The notes under the pieces: generated by a model
Told to the model about the DNA's origin: nothing
The model's input: only the letters and a program-made list of their open reading frames with translations
Database searches by the model: none
Assembly (NCBI RefSeq): GCF_002119525.1
Contig: NZ_CP017916.1
Span: forward strand, 62,001 to 126,000
Direction: 5' to 3'
From: Vibrio syngnathi
GTDB lineage: Bacteria; Pseudomonadota; Gammaproteobacteria; Enterobacterales; Vibrionaceae
DNA: 64,000 bases
Part shown: positions 54,090 through 63,653 of the stretch, in pieces
Layout of the letters: the number at the start of each line of letters is the position of its first letter
Numbering within the stretch: position 1 is the stretch's first letter
Program-made: the position numbers and the translations under genes

Positions 54090-54767
54090 GTGATCAAATT
54101 TCAGCAAGTGAGCAAAGCCTACCGAGGCGGACGACAAGCGCTCCAAAAAGTGGACTTTCATCTCAAACGAGGAGAGATGGCATTTTTAGGCGGGCACTCT
54201 GGTGCCGGTAAAAGTACCTTGCTGAAGTTGATCTGCGCGATAGAGCGTCCAACTGACGGACGTGTTTGGTTTAACGATCACGATATTACTCGTATCCCAG
54301 CCAAAGACATTCCCTTTTTACGTCGTAACATCGGAATTGTCTTTCAAGATCACCGCCTACTGATGGATCGCTCGATCTTCGATAACGTCGCTCTGCCTAT
54401 GCGTATTGAATCTATTTCTGAAAACGAAATTAAACGTCGAGTCAGCGCCGCGTTGGACAAAACCGGTTTATTAGACAAAGCCCGTTGTTTGCCAAGCCAG
54501 CTCTCTGGAGGTGAACAACAACGGGTCGGTATTGCTCGCGCTGTAGTTAACCGTCCAACTCTGCTTTTAGCGGATGAACCAACTGGTAACCTAGATCCTG
54601 AACTATCGAGTCGTGTATTACGTTTGTTTGAAGAGTTCAACCGTGCGGGTGTCACGATCATGCTAGCGACGCACGATATCGGGTTAGTGAACACTCGCCC
54701 TCAGTATCGTCATCTGGAATTAAACCAAGGCTTTTTGAGTGAGGTTGAAGATTATGGCCGCGAATAA
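54090..54767 (+). CDS. ftsE: Cell-division ABC ATPase FtsE
   Basis: FtsE is the ATPase of the FtsEX complex, which activates septal peptidoglycan hydrolases. It starts at GTG 54090, with AAGAGGA 7 bases before. It shows Walker [16 protein letters not shown]-loop [10 protein letters not shown], signature [14 protein letters not shown], Walker [13 protein letters not shown] and H-loop ATHD. At 225 residues it has the normal length. Its end overlaps the start of ftsX. Confidence 0.97.
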   Translation: MIKFQQVSKAYRGGRQALQKVDFHLKRGEMAFLGGHSGAGKSTLLKLICAIERPTDGRVWFNDHDITRIPAKDIPFLRRNIGIVFQDHRLLMDRSIFDNVALPMRIESISENEIKRRVSAALDKTGLLDKARCLPSQLSGGEQQRVGIARAVVNRPTLLLADEPTGNLDPELSSRVLRLFEEFNRAGVTIMLATHDIGLVNTRPQYRHLELNQGFLSEVEDYGRE

Positions 54768-55722
54768 GCGCATCAAGAAACCTCAATCCAATCGAGCAGC
54801 AACCCGGGCTTCAAGCGACGGTTTTTTTGTTGTTCATTGGAAACAAGCCAAGTCATCGTTCTCGCAAATGTGGCAGCGCCCGTTAGGCAACTTGCTGACC
54901 CTTGCGGTGATTTCAATGGCTTTAGCTATGCCCGCTTGTTTGTACCTACTGGGCAAGAACGTTGGTGAAGTGGCGAAAGACGTCACCAGCCCGTCACAAA
55001 TTAGTGCTTATGTAGAGGATGGTATCCCTGAGCCGAGAGTCATGGTGCTCAAGGATGAAATCGAAAGTTGGGACCAAGTCGAACTGGTGGAGTATATTTC
55101 TCCACAGCAAGGTCTTGAGGACCTCAGCCAGTATTCTGGTTTTGAGGACGCCCTAACTATCCTCGATGATTATTCATTGCCAGGTGTGTTGGTGATTACG
55201 CCAAGCGTACACAGCGACACGTTAATTAAAGAACTGGCAGGCAAGGTTAAGAAACAAGAGTTAGTCACTGATGTTCGTTTAGATGAAGACTGGTTAGCTC
55301 GACTGGATGCGATCAAAGCACTTGCGGCTGTCATCGTGATTACCTTAACTGTGTTGATGTTGGGCGCCGTATTTCTGATTATCGGCAACACACTACGATT
55401 TAATGTGTTGGCGCATAAAGAAGAGATTCAAACCATGAAGCTGATTGGTGCTACCGACAGCTACATTCTTCGACCATACCTGTATGCTGGAATGTGGTTT
55501 GGTGTATTAGGTTCGATTAGCGCGTGGGTAATGACGGCATTGATTACCGTATTACTGAACAGCGCAGTGGATGACTTGGCTCAGCTGTACGATAGCCACT
55601 TCCGCTTAATTGGCCTGAGTTGGGATGAATCTTTATTGCTTTTGATCGTCGGAACCTTGCTTGGTAGCGTGGCTGCGAAGCTTTCTGCGCAGCGTCACCT
55701 AAAAGAAATTGAACCTGTTTAG
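54754..55722 (+). CDS. ftsX: Cell-division membrane protein FtsX
   Basis: FtsX is the membrane partner of FtsE. I chose ATG 54754 ([11 protein letters not shown]), which overlaps the ftsE stop by 14 bases; a GTG lies 15 bases upstream in frame. At 322 residues it has a basic cytoplasmic N-terminus and four membrane segments (about 50-70, 190-215, 238-262, 288-312). A large periplasmic loop between the first two carries EYISPQQGLEDLSQYSGFEDAL. Confidence 0.95.
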   Translation: MAANKRIKKPQSNRAATRASSDGFFVVHWKQAKSSFSQMWQRPLGNLLTLAVISMALAMPACLYLLGKNVGEVAKDVTSPSQISAYVEDGIPEPRVMVLKDEIESWDQVELVEYISPQQGLEDLSQYSGFEDALTILDDYSLPGVLVITPSVHSDTLIKELAGKVKKQELVTDVRLDEDWLARLDAIKALAAVIVITLTVLMLGAVFLIIGNTLRFNVLAHKEEIQTMKLIGATDSYILRPYLYAGMWFGVLGSISAWVMTALITVLLNSAVDDLAQLYDSHFRLIGLSWDESLLLLIVGTLLGSVAAKLSAQRHLKEIEPV

Positions 55723-55816
55723 GTGAATAGAGTCATAATTAGACGAAAAATAGGCACTTCTTAACCAGTTTTAGCCTTGTATAGACGAATTGATTATGCA
55801 TAATTACTTCCCCATC

Positions 55817-55844
55817 CTTGAAACCTGTTCATTTTAGGTTCAAG
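55817..55844 (+). other. Inverted repeat in the rpoH upstream region
   Basis: CTTGAAACCT and AGGTTCAAG form an imperfect hairpin about 55 bases before the rpoH start codon. It could be part of the mRNA structure that controls rpoH translation by temperature, or a protein site; the sequence alone does not decide. Confidence 0.4.
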
Positions 55845-55899
55845 ATTGTAGGGTTTTAATAGATGTATTACTCCAGATCAGAGATTGATGAGGAACCGA

Positions 55900-56757
55900 A
55901 TGGCAAACCAAGCGTATCAAATGGCTTTAGTCACACAAGATAGTTTAGATAGCTATATCCGATCAGCGAACAGCTACCCAATGCTGACACCTGAAGAGGA
56001 ACGTGGACTTGCAGAGCGATTACATTACAAAGGTGAGATCGATGCTGCGAAAGGCTTGATCCTTTCACACCTACGATTCGTGGTGCACGTTGCAAGAGGC
56101 TACTCTGGCTATGGGCTGCCAATGGCTGATCTTGTCCAAGAAGGTAACATCGGCTTGATGAAGGCTGTTAAGCGCTTCAATCCAGAAGTTGGTGTCCGTC
56201 TAGTCTCTTTTGCTGTTCACTGGATCAAAGCTGAGATTCATGAATACGTATTGCGTAACTGGCGTATCGTTAAGATCGCTACGACTAAAGCGCAGCGTAA
56301 ATTGTTCTTTAACCTTCGTAAGTCTAAAAAGCGTTTAGGTTGGTTCAATAACGGTGAAGTTGAGACGGTTGCGCGTGAGCTGGGTGTTGAGCCTTCAGAA
56401 GTTCGAGAAATGGAATCTCGTTTGGCGGCACAAGACGCGACGTTTGAAGCGCCTATGGACGACGACGACGGTGGTTCTGCTTACACGGCTCCAGTTTACT
56501 ACCTAGAAGACAAAGCGTCAGACGTTGCTGAGACGGTTGAAGCGGCTAACTGGGAATCACATACTAATAATCGCTTAGGTCTCGCATTAAAGAGCTTAGA
56601 CGAGCGTAGTCAACACATTGTTCGCTCACGTTGGTTAGACGACAACAAAGCAACACTGCAAGACTTAGCGGATACCTATAGCATTTCTGCAGAGCGTGTT
56701 CGCCAGTTAGAAAAGAATGCGATGAAGAAATTGAAGCAAGCCGTTGGTGACTTCTAA
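55900..56757 (+). CDS. rpoH: Heat-shock sigma factor RpoH (sigma-32)
   Basis: RpoH directs RNA polymerase to heat-shock promoters. Start chosen: ATG 55900 ([13 protein letters not shown]) with AGGA 5 bases upstream, giving 285 residues (E. coli has 284). Nearby ATG 55888 would add four residues. Region 2 ([34 protein letters not shown]), the RpoH box ([10 protein letters not shown]) and region 4 ([18 protein letters not shown]) are complete. It follows ftsX after 177 bases and ends at a strong terminator. Confidence 0.97.
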   Translation: MANQAYQMALVTQDSLDSYIRSANSYPMLTPEEERGLAERLHYKGEIDAAKGLILSHLRFVVHVARGYSGYGLPMADLVQEGNIGLMKAVKRFNPEVGVRLVSFAVHWIKAEIHEYVLRNWRIVKIATTKAQRKLFFNLRKSKKRLGWFNNGEVETVARELGVEPSEVREMESRLAAQDATFEAPMDDDDGGSAYTAPVYYLEDKASDVAETVEAANWESHTNNRLGLALKSLDERSQHIVRSRWLDDNKATLQDLADTYSISAERVRQLEKNAMKKLKQAVGDF

Positions 56758-56796
56758 AGGCAGATAAGCCAGAAGCGATAAAATAAGCTGAATTTG

Positions 56797-56830
56797 AAAA
56801 GGCCGAGATCGAGAGATCTCGGCCTTTTTG
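56797..56830 (+). terminator. Terminator of rpoH
   Basis: AAAAGGCCGAGATC-GAGA-GATCTCGGCCTTTTT, a nearly perfect 14-base stem with a T-run. Confidence 0.92.
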
Positions 56831-56835
56831 TTTTT

Positions 56836-57100
56836 GATCGATTTCTCAACTTTTGCGTTCGAAATTTGCAAAACTATTTTGTGGATAACTCTGTGAGGAA
56901 TTTATTCGTCAGCTGTCTAAAAGCAGGGTGTAGTAAGGCTTTGGCGGGGTTTTTCGCGTGGGGATATGTTTCAGTTAACCCACAGTTAGATCAGGATCAT
57001 TACTACATGTTGTGGATCTATTTTTAAAAAGGCACTTTATTCACGCAATTCACAGATTTATCCACAAATGGTGCAAAAGTGATCGCTGGTGGATAACCTT
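56836..57100. promoter_or_regulatory. Cluster of DnaA boxes and GATC sites between rpoH and glpE
   Basis: Two perfect DnaA boxes lie here: TGTGGATAA at 56880-56888 (minus orientation) and TTATCCACA at 57058-57066. A one-mismatch box GGTGGATAA is at 57088-57096 and a weaker TGTGGATCT at 57011-57019. GATC (Dam) sites occur at 56836, 56989, 56995, 57015 and 57081. The gap is AT-rich and lacks a gene. DnaA binding is very likely; whether it titrates, reactivates or regulates cannot be read. Confidence 0.7.
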
Positions 57101-57176
57101 ATTAAGTGGGTGTGATTGTTAGCCTTGGGATAGGTTACAATGGCAGCAAAGTAAATCAGTATAAAAAGAGAAAGTT

Positions 57177-57497
57177 ATGGACCAGTTTAAACATATCGAC
57201 GTTAAAGGCGCTCAAGCCCTTATTGAACAAAGTGAAGCTCGACTTGTCGATATACGAGATCCGCAATCTTTTGCGGTTGCCCATTCAGAAACAGCCTACC
57301 ACCTGACTAACGATACAATGGTGTCGTTTATGGATGAGGTTGAGTTCGAACAGCCTATCTTAGTGATGTGTTACCACGGTATTAGTAGCCAAGGCGCAGC
57401 ACAATATTTAGTGAACCAAGGCTTTGAAGAGGTATATAGTGTTGATGGCGGTTTCGAAGCTTGGCATCGTGCTGAACTTCCGGTGATCGCGGGTTAA
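57177..57497 (+). CDS. glpE: Thiosulfate sulfurtransferase GlpE
   Basis: GlpE is a single-domain rhodanese that transfers sulfur from thiosulfate to cyanide or thioredoxin. At 106 residues it has the persulfide-forming cysteine C65 in [10 protein letters not shown] and the CH2-type VDIRDPQSF. It precedes glpG by 57 bases, as in E. coli, though glpR is not next to it here. The promoter must lie close to the DnaA-box cluster. Confidence 0.95.
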   Translation: MDQFKHIDVKGAQALIEQSEARLVDIRDPQSFAVAHSETAYHLTNDTMVSFMDEVEFEQPILVMCYHGISSQGAAQYLVNQGFEEVYSVDGGFEAWHRAELPVIAG

Positions 57498-57553
57498 TAG
57501 CTTTATCACTTAAACGCTTCAAGCATCTCCCATAGCATGAATAGGAAGTAACA

Positions 57554-58396
57554 ATGATTAGACTGATGGTGTTAGACAACCCACGTCTTGCTCAAGCATT
57601 TATTGATTATATGGCCTCTCGTCAGATCCCTATTCAGATGTCTCCAGAGGGAGAAGGGCGTTTTGCTTTGTGGCTTCTTGATGGTCAATTTCAGGTTGAA
57701 ACCGAAGCTGAGCTGAATCGTTTTTTGGCTGAACCGAATCATAAACGTTATCAAGCGGCCTCTTGGGACATGGCAGAGACCAGAAAGAGCAACTTTCATT
57801 ATCACACGCCAAGTTTTATGGGCATGATAAAAGCCAAAGCGGGCCCCGTGACACTGAGCCTAATGTTGGTGTGTGTGGTAATTTTTGCGCTGCAACAGAT
57901 TGGTTTTGGCCAAGCTATTTTCAATGCCCTGCATTTCCCAGCGGTTGATGGACAGCAATGGCAGTTGTGGCGTTGGTTGAGCCATGCCGTTCTGCATTTC
58001 TCTGTTATGCATATCGCATTCAATATTTTGTGGTGGTGGCAGCTAGGTGGGGACATTGAGAAGAAACTAGGTAGCCTCAAGCTACTTCAGATCTTTGCTG
58101 TCTCTTCTGCGCTTTCAGGTGCTGGGCAGTATTGGGTTGAAGGGGCGAACTTCGGTGGTTTGTCTGGTGTTGTGTATGCCTTGGTTGGTTACTTATGGGT
58201 TGTAGGTGCGAAGGCACCACAGCTTGGTTTAGGTATCCCAAGACAGATTGTCGGCTTTATGTTGGTGTGGTTAGTGCTTGGGTACATGCAGCCATTTATG
58301 GCGATCGCCAATACAGCGCATTTGGCTGGCCTAGCCGCTGGTGTCATTATTGGTTGGATTGATGCGATGAAAGCACCAAGCTCGGCAAGAAACTAA
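57554..58396 (+). CDS. glpG: Rhomboid intramembrane serine protease GlpG
   Basis: GlpG cleaves membrane-spanning segments inside the membrane. At 280 residues it has a cytoplasmic N-terminal domain (1-90) and six membrane segments. The catalytic dyad is S204 in GLSGVVYAL and H256 in NTAHLAGLAAG; the HxxxN motif of segment 2 is HIAFNILWWW. AGGAAG lies upstream of ATG 57554. It is followed by a terminator. Confidence 0.96.
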   Translation: MIRLMVLDNPRLAQAFIDYMASRQIPIQMSPEGEGRFALWLLDGQFQVETEAELNRFLAEPNHKRYQAASWDMAETRKSNFHYHTPSFMGMIKAKAGPVTLSLMLVCVVIFALQQIGFGQAIFNALHFPAVDGQQWQLWRWLSHAVLHFSVMHIAFNILWWWQLGGDIEKKLGSLKLLQIFAVSSALSGAGQYWVEGANFGGLSGVVYALVGYLWVVGAKAPQLGLGIPRQIVGFMLVWLVLGYMQPFMAIANTAHLAGLAAGVIIGWIDAMKAPSSARN

Positions 58397-58431
58397 CTCA
58401 TTTTTTCTCGTGAGTAGCCAAACGATAGAGA

Positions 58432-58463
58432 CAAAAAAGCGGCCAGATGAGCCGCTTTTTTAT
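58432..58463. terminator. Bidirectional terminator after glpG
   Basis: AAAAAAGCGGC and GCCGCTTTTTT arms around a short loop, between converging genes. Confidence 0.88.
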
Positions 58464-58482
58464 TGGGAATCGTTTTACATCA

Positions 58483-58890
58483 TTACTGATAAAGGTATTT
58501 GGTAAACAATAAGTCAGCAATGAGGGTTTTACCTGTTTCAGGAAGTAAAATTTTATTGAGGTGCTCAACTAAGGACTTTCTCAAATCTTCACGACCGGAT
58601 AGAGACTTAATTGTCTCTTCATTTTGTTTGCCGAGTAATTCAATCACCGCATCACGAATCAATGGCTGATGATGCTCAATGGCTTCTAAGTCATTACTAT
58701 TTGCGACCATTATGTCGAGACGGACCTGAATATAGCCCAGTTTTTTACCTTTAGTGTAAAAATTGGTGGTGAGATCGGGCTCTAGCGTGAAGTAGGCTAG
58801 TTTGGGTGTCGATTCTTCTTCAGCGAAACTTGATGCTGAAAATAGTAGATTAATCGCAATAAATAGTTGGGCTACATAACGTTTGTGCAT
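58483..58890 (-). CDS. Exported FliL-like protein
   Basis: The 135-residue protein resembles the C-terminal domain of FliL, the flagellar basal-body protein: YFTLEPDLTTNFYTKGKKLGYIQVRLDIMV, HHQPLIRDAVIELLGKQ and LRKSLVEHLNKILLPETGK. True FliL has an N-terminal membrane anchor. This one has a cleavable-looking signal peptide (MHKRYVAQLFIAINLLFSASSFAEE, cleavage near 23). It stands away from flagellar genes, divergent from ubiC. A periplasmic role at the motor is possible but inferred. Confidence 0.82.
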   Translation of the reverse strand: MHKRYVAQLFIAINLLFSASSFAEEESTPKLAYFTLEPDLTTNFYTKGKKLGYIQVRLDIMVANSNDLEAIEHHQPLIRDAVIELLGKQNEETIKSLSGREDLRKSLVEHLNKILLPETGKTLIADLLFTKYLYQ

Positions 58891-59052
58891 ATTTGAGACT
58901 TTTCTTTAGTTTATTCGCGATATTCGAAACGCATTAGTCTTGTTACAATGAGCGGTCTAAATCTAAATACGTTTACAATTCGAAGGACGCTTTAATTTTA
59001 TTCGAAAGTTGAAGCTTTATTGTACGTGTAAAGTCACCTATTGAATACTAGT

Positions 59053-59595
59053 ATGAATCAGTCAATATCATTGTATCTAAATTCGTTAATGAATGTAGAT
59101 TGGCAAAGCACAGAAAAATTTAGTTTTCCTAATGAAACCACCAAAGAGTGGCTTATGGAACAAGGATCGCTTTCCCGTAAGTTGGGCAAGTGCTGCAAGC
59201 ACCTGTCTGTTGAGTTGCTTCATAATCAAGTTGTGGAACGATCAATTCTGCAGAAGGACGAAGAACGCCTTTTATCATCACATGATTGCTTACTACGTAA
59301 AGTGATTTTAAAGGGAGATGATGAGCCGTGGGTGTTAGGTCGAACCTTAATACCTCGAATTACCCTAGAAGACCATCAGCACTCCGATCTTTCTCAACAA
59401 GGGGATGTCCCGCTTGGATTAACTGTTTTCAGTGCTGAGAATGTGGAGCGAGATGCGCTGCAAGTCGGTTGGGTTATCGCTGGCGATGAGCGATTACTCG
59501 CGCGTCGTTCTCGATTATGGATGAATCATAAACCGATGCTTGTGGCCGAACTTTTTTTACCAACATCCCCCATTTACTCTAAGGAGAGTGTGTAA
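59053..59595 (+). CDS. ubiC: Chorismate pyruvate-lyase
   Basis: UbiC makes 4-hydroxybenzoate from chorismate, the first step of the ubiquinone ring. About 180 residues. The conserved basic segment LLRKVILKGDDEPWVLGRTLIP and the C-terminal LARRSRLWMNHKPMLVAELFLP are present. The start is uncertain: a TTG lies at 59041 and ATG at 59053, with no clear ribosome binding site. The stop is immediately followed by the ubiA start. Confidence 0.93.
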   Translation: MNQSISLYLNSLMNVDWQSTEKFSFPNETTKEWLMEQGSLSRKLGKCCKHLSVELLHNQVVERSILQKDEERLLSSHDCLLRKVILKGDDEPWVLGRTLIPRITLEDHQHSDLSQQGDVPLGLTVFSAENVERDALQVGWVIAGDERLLARRSRLWMNHKPMLVAELFLPTSPIYSKESV

Positions 59596-60450
59596 ATGCT
59601 TGCCACCAAAGCGAAGGCGTACTGGCAATTGACGCGAATGAATCGCCCGATTGGTACTCTGTTACTCCTTTGGCCGACCTTGTGGTCGCTGATTATTGCT
59701 GCGAAAGGCATGCCTGATTTTGATGTCTTGGTTGTTTTCATACTCGGTGTGGTGTTAATGCGATCGGCTGGCTGTGTGATTAATGACTTTGCTGACCGTA
59801 AAGTTGATGGTCATGTCAAACGCACCAAGCAACGTCCATTACCTTCAGGCTTGGTTTCCAGCAAGGAAGCCATTGTGCTCTTCCTAGTGTTAGCTGTGGT
59901 TTCTTTTTTGTTGGTACTCACCATGAACCCGCTGACCATTAAGCTCTCTTTTATTGGCGTTGGTCTAGCGTTCATTTATCCTTTCATGAAGCGTTTTACA
60001 CACCTTCCGCAGTTGTTTCTCGGATTGGCTTTCAGTTGGGCAATACCAATGGCTTGGGCGGCGCAAACCAATGAACTGCCAAGCATTGTGTGGTTTATCT
60101 TCGTGATTAATGCGTTGTGGACGATAGCCTACGACACGCAATATGCGATGGTTGACCGAGATGATGACTTGAAGATTGGCATCAAGTCGACGGCTATTCT
60201 GTTTGGTCGTTTTGATAAGCTTATGGTTGGCGCGCTGCAGTTAGTTACACTGGCGATGTTGATTGCATTGGGCATGCACTACCAACTCGGTGATACGTTC
60301 TACTGGGCACTGTTAGTTTCGGGAAGCTTGTTCGTGTATCAACAGCATCTGATGCGTCACCGCGATCGAGACCTTTGCTTCCAAGCCTTCTTGAACAATA
60401 ACTATGTTGGAATGGCGGTGACTGTAGGCTTGTTCATTACCTTCTGGTAA
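59596..60450 (+). CDS. ubiA: 4-hydroxybenzoate polyprenyltransferase UbiA
   Basis: UbiA attaches the polyprenyl tail to 4-hydroxybenzoate in the inner membrane. At 284 residues it has about nine membrane segments and two aspartate-rich prenyl-diphosphate sites: [23 protein letters not shown] (about 68-90) and [21 protein letters not shown]. It starts directly after the ubiC stop with AAGGAG in the ubiC end, so it is coupled. Its product leads to the UbiD substrate encoded elsewhere in this window. Confidence 0.97.
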   Translation: MLATKAKAYWQLTRMNRPIGTLLLLWPTLWSLIIAAKGMPDFDVLVVFILGVVLMRSAGCVINDFADRKVDGHVKRTKQRPLPSGLVSSKEAIVLFLVLAVVSFLLVLTMNPLTIKLSFIGVGLAFIYPFMKRFTHLPQLFLGLAFSWAIPMAWAAQTNELPSIVWFIFVINALWTIAYDTQYAMVDRDDDLKIGIKSTAILFGRFDKLMVGALQLVTLAMLIALGMHYQLGDTFYWALLVSGSLFVYQQHLMRHRDRDLCFQAFLNNNYVGMAVTVGLFITFW

Positions 60451-60481
60451 GCATCAGCTTTACAAGTAAACGAACGCTAAA

Positions 60482-60512
60482 GAAAAGGCACCCATTGGGT
60501 GCCTTTTTTGAT
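60482..60512. terminator. Terminator between ubiA and plsB
   Basis: GAAAAGGCACCC-ATT-GGGTGCCTTTTTT, symmetric, between converging genes. Confidence 0.9.
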
Positions 60513-60553
60513 CGTGTTCAGTCTAGTGATTAAAGTGAATGCTAACCAAGAGA

Positions 60554-62977
60554 TTATTCTGCTTGGTGGATACTCTCTTGAATCGTCAAGCGTACTTCAG
60601 GGTAAAGCATTGAGTAGAGAAGTTTAGCGAATTGCTGAGTCTTTTCTAAATCACAGTTACCATCGTTATCCAGATATTGCTGCTGTTTCAGAGTTGCGAA
60701 CATCGACGCAAACACGCCTTTATCGAAGAACTCTGGTGCGTTGATGCCTTGTAGGCGACCCAGTCGCTGTGCGATGTCTTGGCTTTTCTGCTCAAGGTCT
60801 GACTTATCTAGATCAGGATTCTCTGTCAATAGGTTCAAAGCAATCGAGTAGCGCTGGAGAGTTTCTGAAATCGTGCGGCCTAGTAGCATCAGTGCTTGGC
60901 TGTTTGACTGGTTGATCGTTACTTGGTTGTTCGACACAACAAGCAGACCTTGGCTAACAAGTTCTTCAATGATGTTCGCCACCACGCTTTCAAGTTGAAC
61001 TTCGTCGTAGCTTAAGAACAGCTCTTTCTTCAAGAACGGGTAGATTGCAGCAACATTCTTTTGAATCGAATCAATCGTTAGGCCGTGCTGACGAATGGTC
61101 ATTTGAGCGATTAATGATGGTAGAGCAAACAAATGAATGATGTTATTACGGTAGTAGGTCATCAGAATCGATTGGTGACGGTCTAGCGAAATGATGTCAC
61201 CCATCGTGTCGGATTCAATTAAGAACTTGTTCAATGACTCTGCGTGTTTTACTAAATCTTCAGCGCTGTCTTTAGGCACTGTGAATGTATCTGAATAAGG
61301 CACATTCTTAAGCAGAGACAGGTAGCAGTTGATCTGAGAAATCAAAGAATCACGAGACAATGCACGCTGTCTTGAAGCCAGTAACGCCGTTGCACAAAGT
61401 GTTAGTGCGTTGGTCGCTGCCGCATCGTTAATGTGTGTCATCATTTTGGTTGCTAGGTCATTAACCACTGGATTCATCCATTGTGGCTTACTGGTTCCCA
61501 TTGGATCGATATCTTTAGTCCACTCTGGAGCGTGCTCGTTCAGATATTGGTTAAGCTGAATCGGCTCACCAAAGTTGACGTAGCCTTTACCAAAGTTACG
61601 CAGCTTACGAATGGTACGAATCACTAGGCTCGCGTTTTCTTTCTCTTTACGCTTACCACGAAGTTCTTTCGCGTAGGTCGCGACTTCCATTACGTGCTCA
61701 TAGCCGATGTATACAGGAACCAAAGTCACCGGACGGTTCATGCCGCGCAGCATTGCTTGGATTGTCATCGCTAGCATGCCGGTTTTCGCCTGCAATAGAC
61801 GACCCGTACGAGAACGACCACCTTCACTGAAGTACTCTACTGAGTAACCTTTAGCGAACAGTTCGGCTAGGTATTCACGGAAAATCGTCGAGTACAACTT
61901 GTTGCCTTTGAAACTACGACGAATAAAGAACGCACCTCCGTGACGGAAAATAGGGCCGGCAGGGAAGAAGTTGAGGTTAATACCTGCAGCGATGTGCGGA
62001 GGAACCATGCCTTCATGATAAAGCACATAAGAAAGCAGTAAGTAATCCATGTGGCTGCGGTGACAAGGCACGTAAACAATTTCGTGGCCGTCTTGAGCGA
62101 GCTTACGAACGGTTGAAGCGTTGCTAATATGCAGGCCTTGGTACAACTTATTCCACAACCAACCAAGAATCTTCTCACCGCGTTTGATTAGTGAGTAAGA
62201 GAAGTTCGCAGCAATCTCGTCCATGATGTCTTGAGCTTCTTTGCTCGCTTTCTCGATCGAAATGTTTTTTGCTTGTGCTTCGTCTTCAATCGCTTTTTTG
62301 ATCGCTTCTGATTTTAGTAGGCGATCAAACAGAGCTTGGCGGCTTGGCAGGTTCGGGCCTGATGCCGCCAATTTTTGGCGAGAAAAGTGAATACGTGCCA
62401 CGCGCGCCAGTTTATGCGCGATGGTGCTGTCGGTGCCGTGTGAGTTAGCCATGTATCGTAGAGATACCACTGGGCTAAAGCGAACTAGGCAGTCACGACC
62501 TGCTAGCAATACCGCTTTTGATTTCTCTAAGCCATTCATTGCTTGTAGGTAAGGCTTCTGGTTATTTTCTTTACCAGGTTTACGCCCCCACAATACCGTG
62601 GCAGGGATAACTTGAACGTCGAGTTCAGAGTCTTCAGCATGCAGTGAAAGCAGCTCAGAGAAGACTTCAATTGATGAGCTTGGTACATAATCATCGTCTT
62701 GCAGTAGAGTTTTGCGAGAAGAGATAAAAACGTAGCGTTGCAGTGATTTGCCATTGATTTCAAGCTTGCTCAACGGATCAGGCAACCCTAATTCAAGTGC
62801 ATGTTTTTGCAATGTAAGAATGTCGACACTAGAGCGAAACGGTAAGGCGTATACAATCGGTTTGCTCAAATCAATGTTCAAATCCTCTATGGGGTTTGAA
62901 GGGATTGATGTGCTCTTTACCAATAGGGATAAAGGTAGCTTCATTAATGAACGTGAAAAAGATTGTCCAGAAGACAT
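60554..62977 (-). CDS. plsB: Glycerol-3-phosphate acyltransferase PlsB
   Basis: PlsB makes lysophosphatidic acid at the inner membrane, the first step of phospholipid synthesis. At 807 residues it has the normal length. The acyltransferase motifs are complete: block [19 protein letters not shown] (HX4D), block [14 protein letters not shown], block [24 protein letters not shown] and block [14 protein letters not shown]. It is divergent from dgkA, and the pair sits next to ubiCA and lexA as in E. coli. Confidence 0.97.
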   Translation of the reverse strand: MSSGQSFSRSLMKLPLSLLVKSTSIPSNPIEDLNIDLSKPIVYALPFRSSVDILTLQKHALELGLPDPLSKLEINGKSLQRYVFISSRKTLLQDDDYVPSSSIEVFSELLSLHAEDSELDVQVIPATVLWGRKPGKENNQKPYLQAMNGLEKSKAVLLAGRDCLVRFSPVVSLRYMANSHGTDSTIAHKLARVARIHFSRQKLAASGPNLPSRQALFDRLLKSEAIKKAIEDEAQAKNISIEKASKEAQDIMDEIAANFSYSLIKRGEKILGWLWNKLYQGLHISNASTVRKLAQDGHEIVYVPCHRSHMDYLLLSYVLYHEGMVPPHIAAGINLNFFPAGPIFRHGGAFFIRRSFKGNKLYSTIFREYLAELFAKGYSVEYFSEGGRSRTGRLLQAKTGMLAMTIQAMLRGMNRPVTLVPVYIGYEHVMEVATYAKELRGKRKEKENASLVIRTIRKLRNFGKGYVNFGEPIQLNQYLNEHAPEWTKDIDPMGTSKPQWMNPVVNDLATKMMTHINDAAATNALTLCATALLASRQRALSRDSLISQINCYLSLLKNVPYSDTFTVPKDSAEDLVKHAESLNKFLIESDTMGDIISLDRHQSILMTYYRNNIIHLFALPSLIAQMTIRQHGLTIDSIQKNVAAIYPFLKKELFLSYDEVQLESVVANIIEELVSQGLLVVSNNQVTINQSNSQALMLLGRTISETLQRYSIALNLLTENPDLDKSDLEQKSQDIAQRLGRLQGINAPEFFDKGVFASMFATLKQQQYLDNDGNCDLEKTQQFAKLLYSMLYPEVRLTIQESIHQAE

Positions 62978-63196
62978 ATAGGTTCACTGCCTCAATAGTT
63001 ATTTCAATGTGCTCAAGCGTATCTCTATTTCTATAATGAAAGGATAAATCCTATGAGTGAAATAGGGATAAGCCTAGGCGTAAATTTAATCGATGCAAGA
63101 ATACCAGAAACTGGTCTAACCTTTTAATGGAAATAGTCATATTGCCGTTAAGTTTGTGGAAAATCATTCATCGACTGATTGAGTATAGGGTTTAAA

Positions 63197-63559
63197 ATGA
63201 CCAAAAAATCAAACACCGGATTCAAACGTATCGTCAAAGCGGCGGGCTTTTCATGGCAAGGCATCACGAGTTCGTTTAAAAACGAGGCTGCATTTCGACA
63301 AGAAGTCTTCATGGCGACGGTGCTTATTCCGTTGGCGTTTTACTTAGATGTAAGCCAAGTTGAGCGAATCTTGATGATTTCAGCAGTTGTGTTGGTGATG
63401 GTTGTTGAGTTGATCAATACCGCGATTGAAGCGGTCGTTGACCGAATTGGTAGTGAACATCATGAGCTTTCTGGGATGGCGAAAGATGTCGGTTCGGCCG
63501 CGGTTTTCATCTGCTTGGCACTTGCAGGTTATGTGTGGCTAGAGATCTTGTTTTTGTAA
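63197..63559 (+). CDS. dgkA: Diacylglycerol kinase DgkA
   Basis: DgkA phosphorylates diacylglycerol to phosphatidic acid in the inner membrane. Start ATG 63197 (MTKKSNTGFKRIVKA), 120 residues, three membrane segments. The catalytic residues are seen in KNEAAFRQE and VELINTAIEAVVDRIG. It recycles the diacylglycerol left by membrane-derived oligosaccharide synthesis and links functionally to plsB next to it. Confidence 0.96.
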   Translation: MTKKSNTGFKRIVKAAGFSWQGITSSFKNEAAFRQEVFMATVLIPLAFYLDVSQVERILMISAVVLVMVVELINTAIEAVVDRIGSEHHELSGMAKDVGSAAVFICLALAGYVWLEILFL

Positions 63560-63593
63560 TTCGCTAAAAATGAACTAAAAACAACCAATTGCT

Positions 63594-63621
63594 TTGCTTT
63601 TGTTCAGTTACTGGATATACT
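63594..63621 (+). promoter_or_regulatory. lexA promoter
   Basis: -35 TTGCTT (63594-63599), 16-base spacer, -10 TATACT (63616-63621). The -10 lies inside the first SOS box, as expected for LexA repression. Confidence 0.7.
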
Positions 63622-63648
63622 CACAGTCAACTGTATAAAAAGACAGGT
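63609..63648 (+). promoter_or_regulatory. Two LexA (SOS) boxes
   Basis: Back-to-back 20-base sites. TACTGGATATACTCACAGTC (63609-63628) keeps CTG-N10-CAG with one mismatch in the inner arm. AACTGTATAAAAAGACAGGT (63629-63648) has the full CTGT-N8-ACAG. They show LexA autoregulation with the double-box arrangement known in E. coli lexA. Confidence 0.9.
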
Positions 63649-63653
63649 GAATC

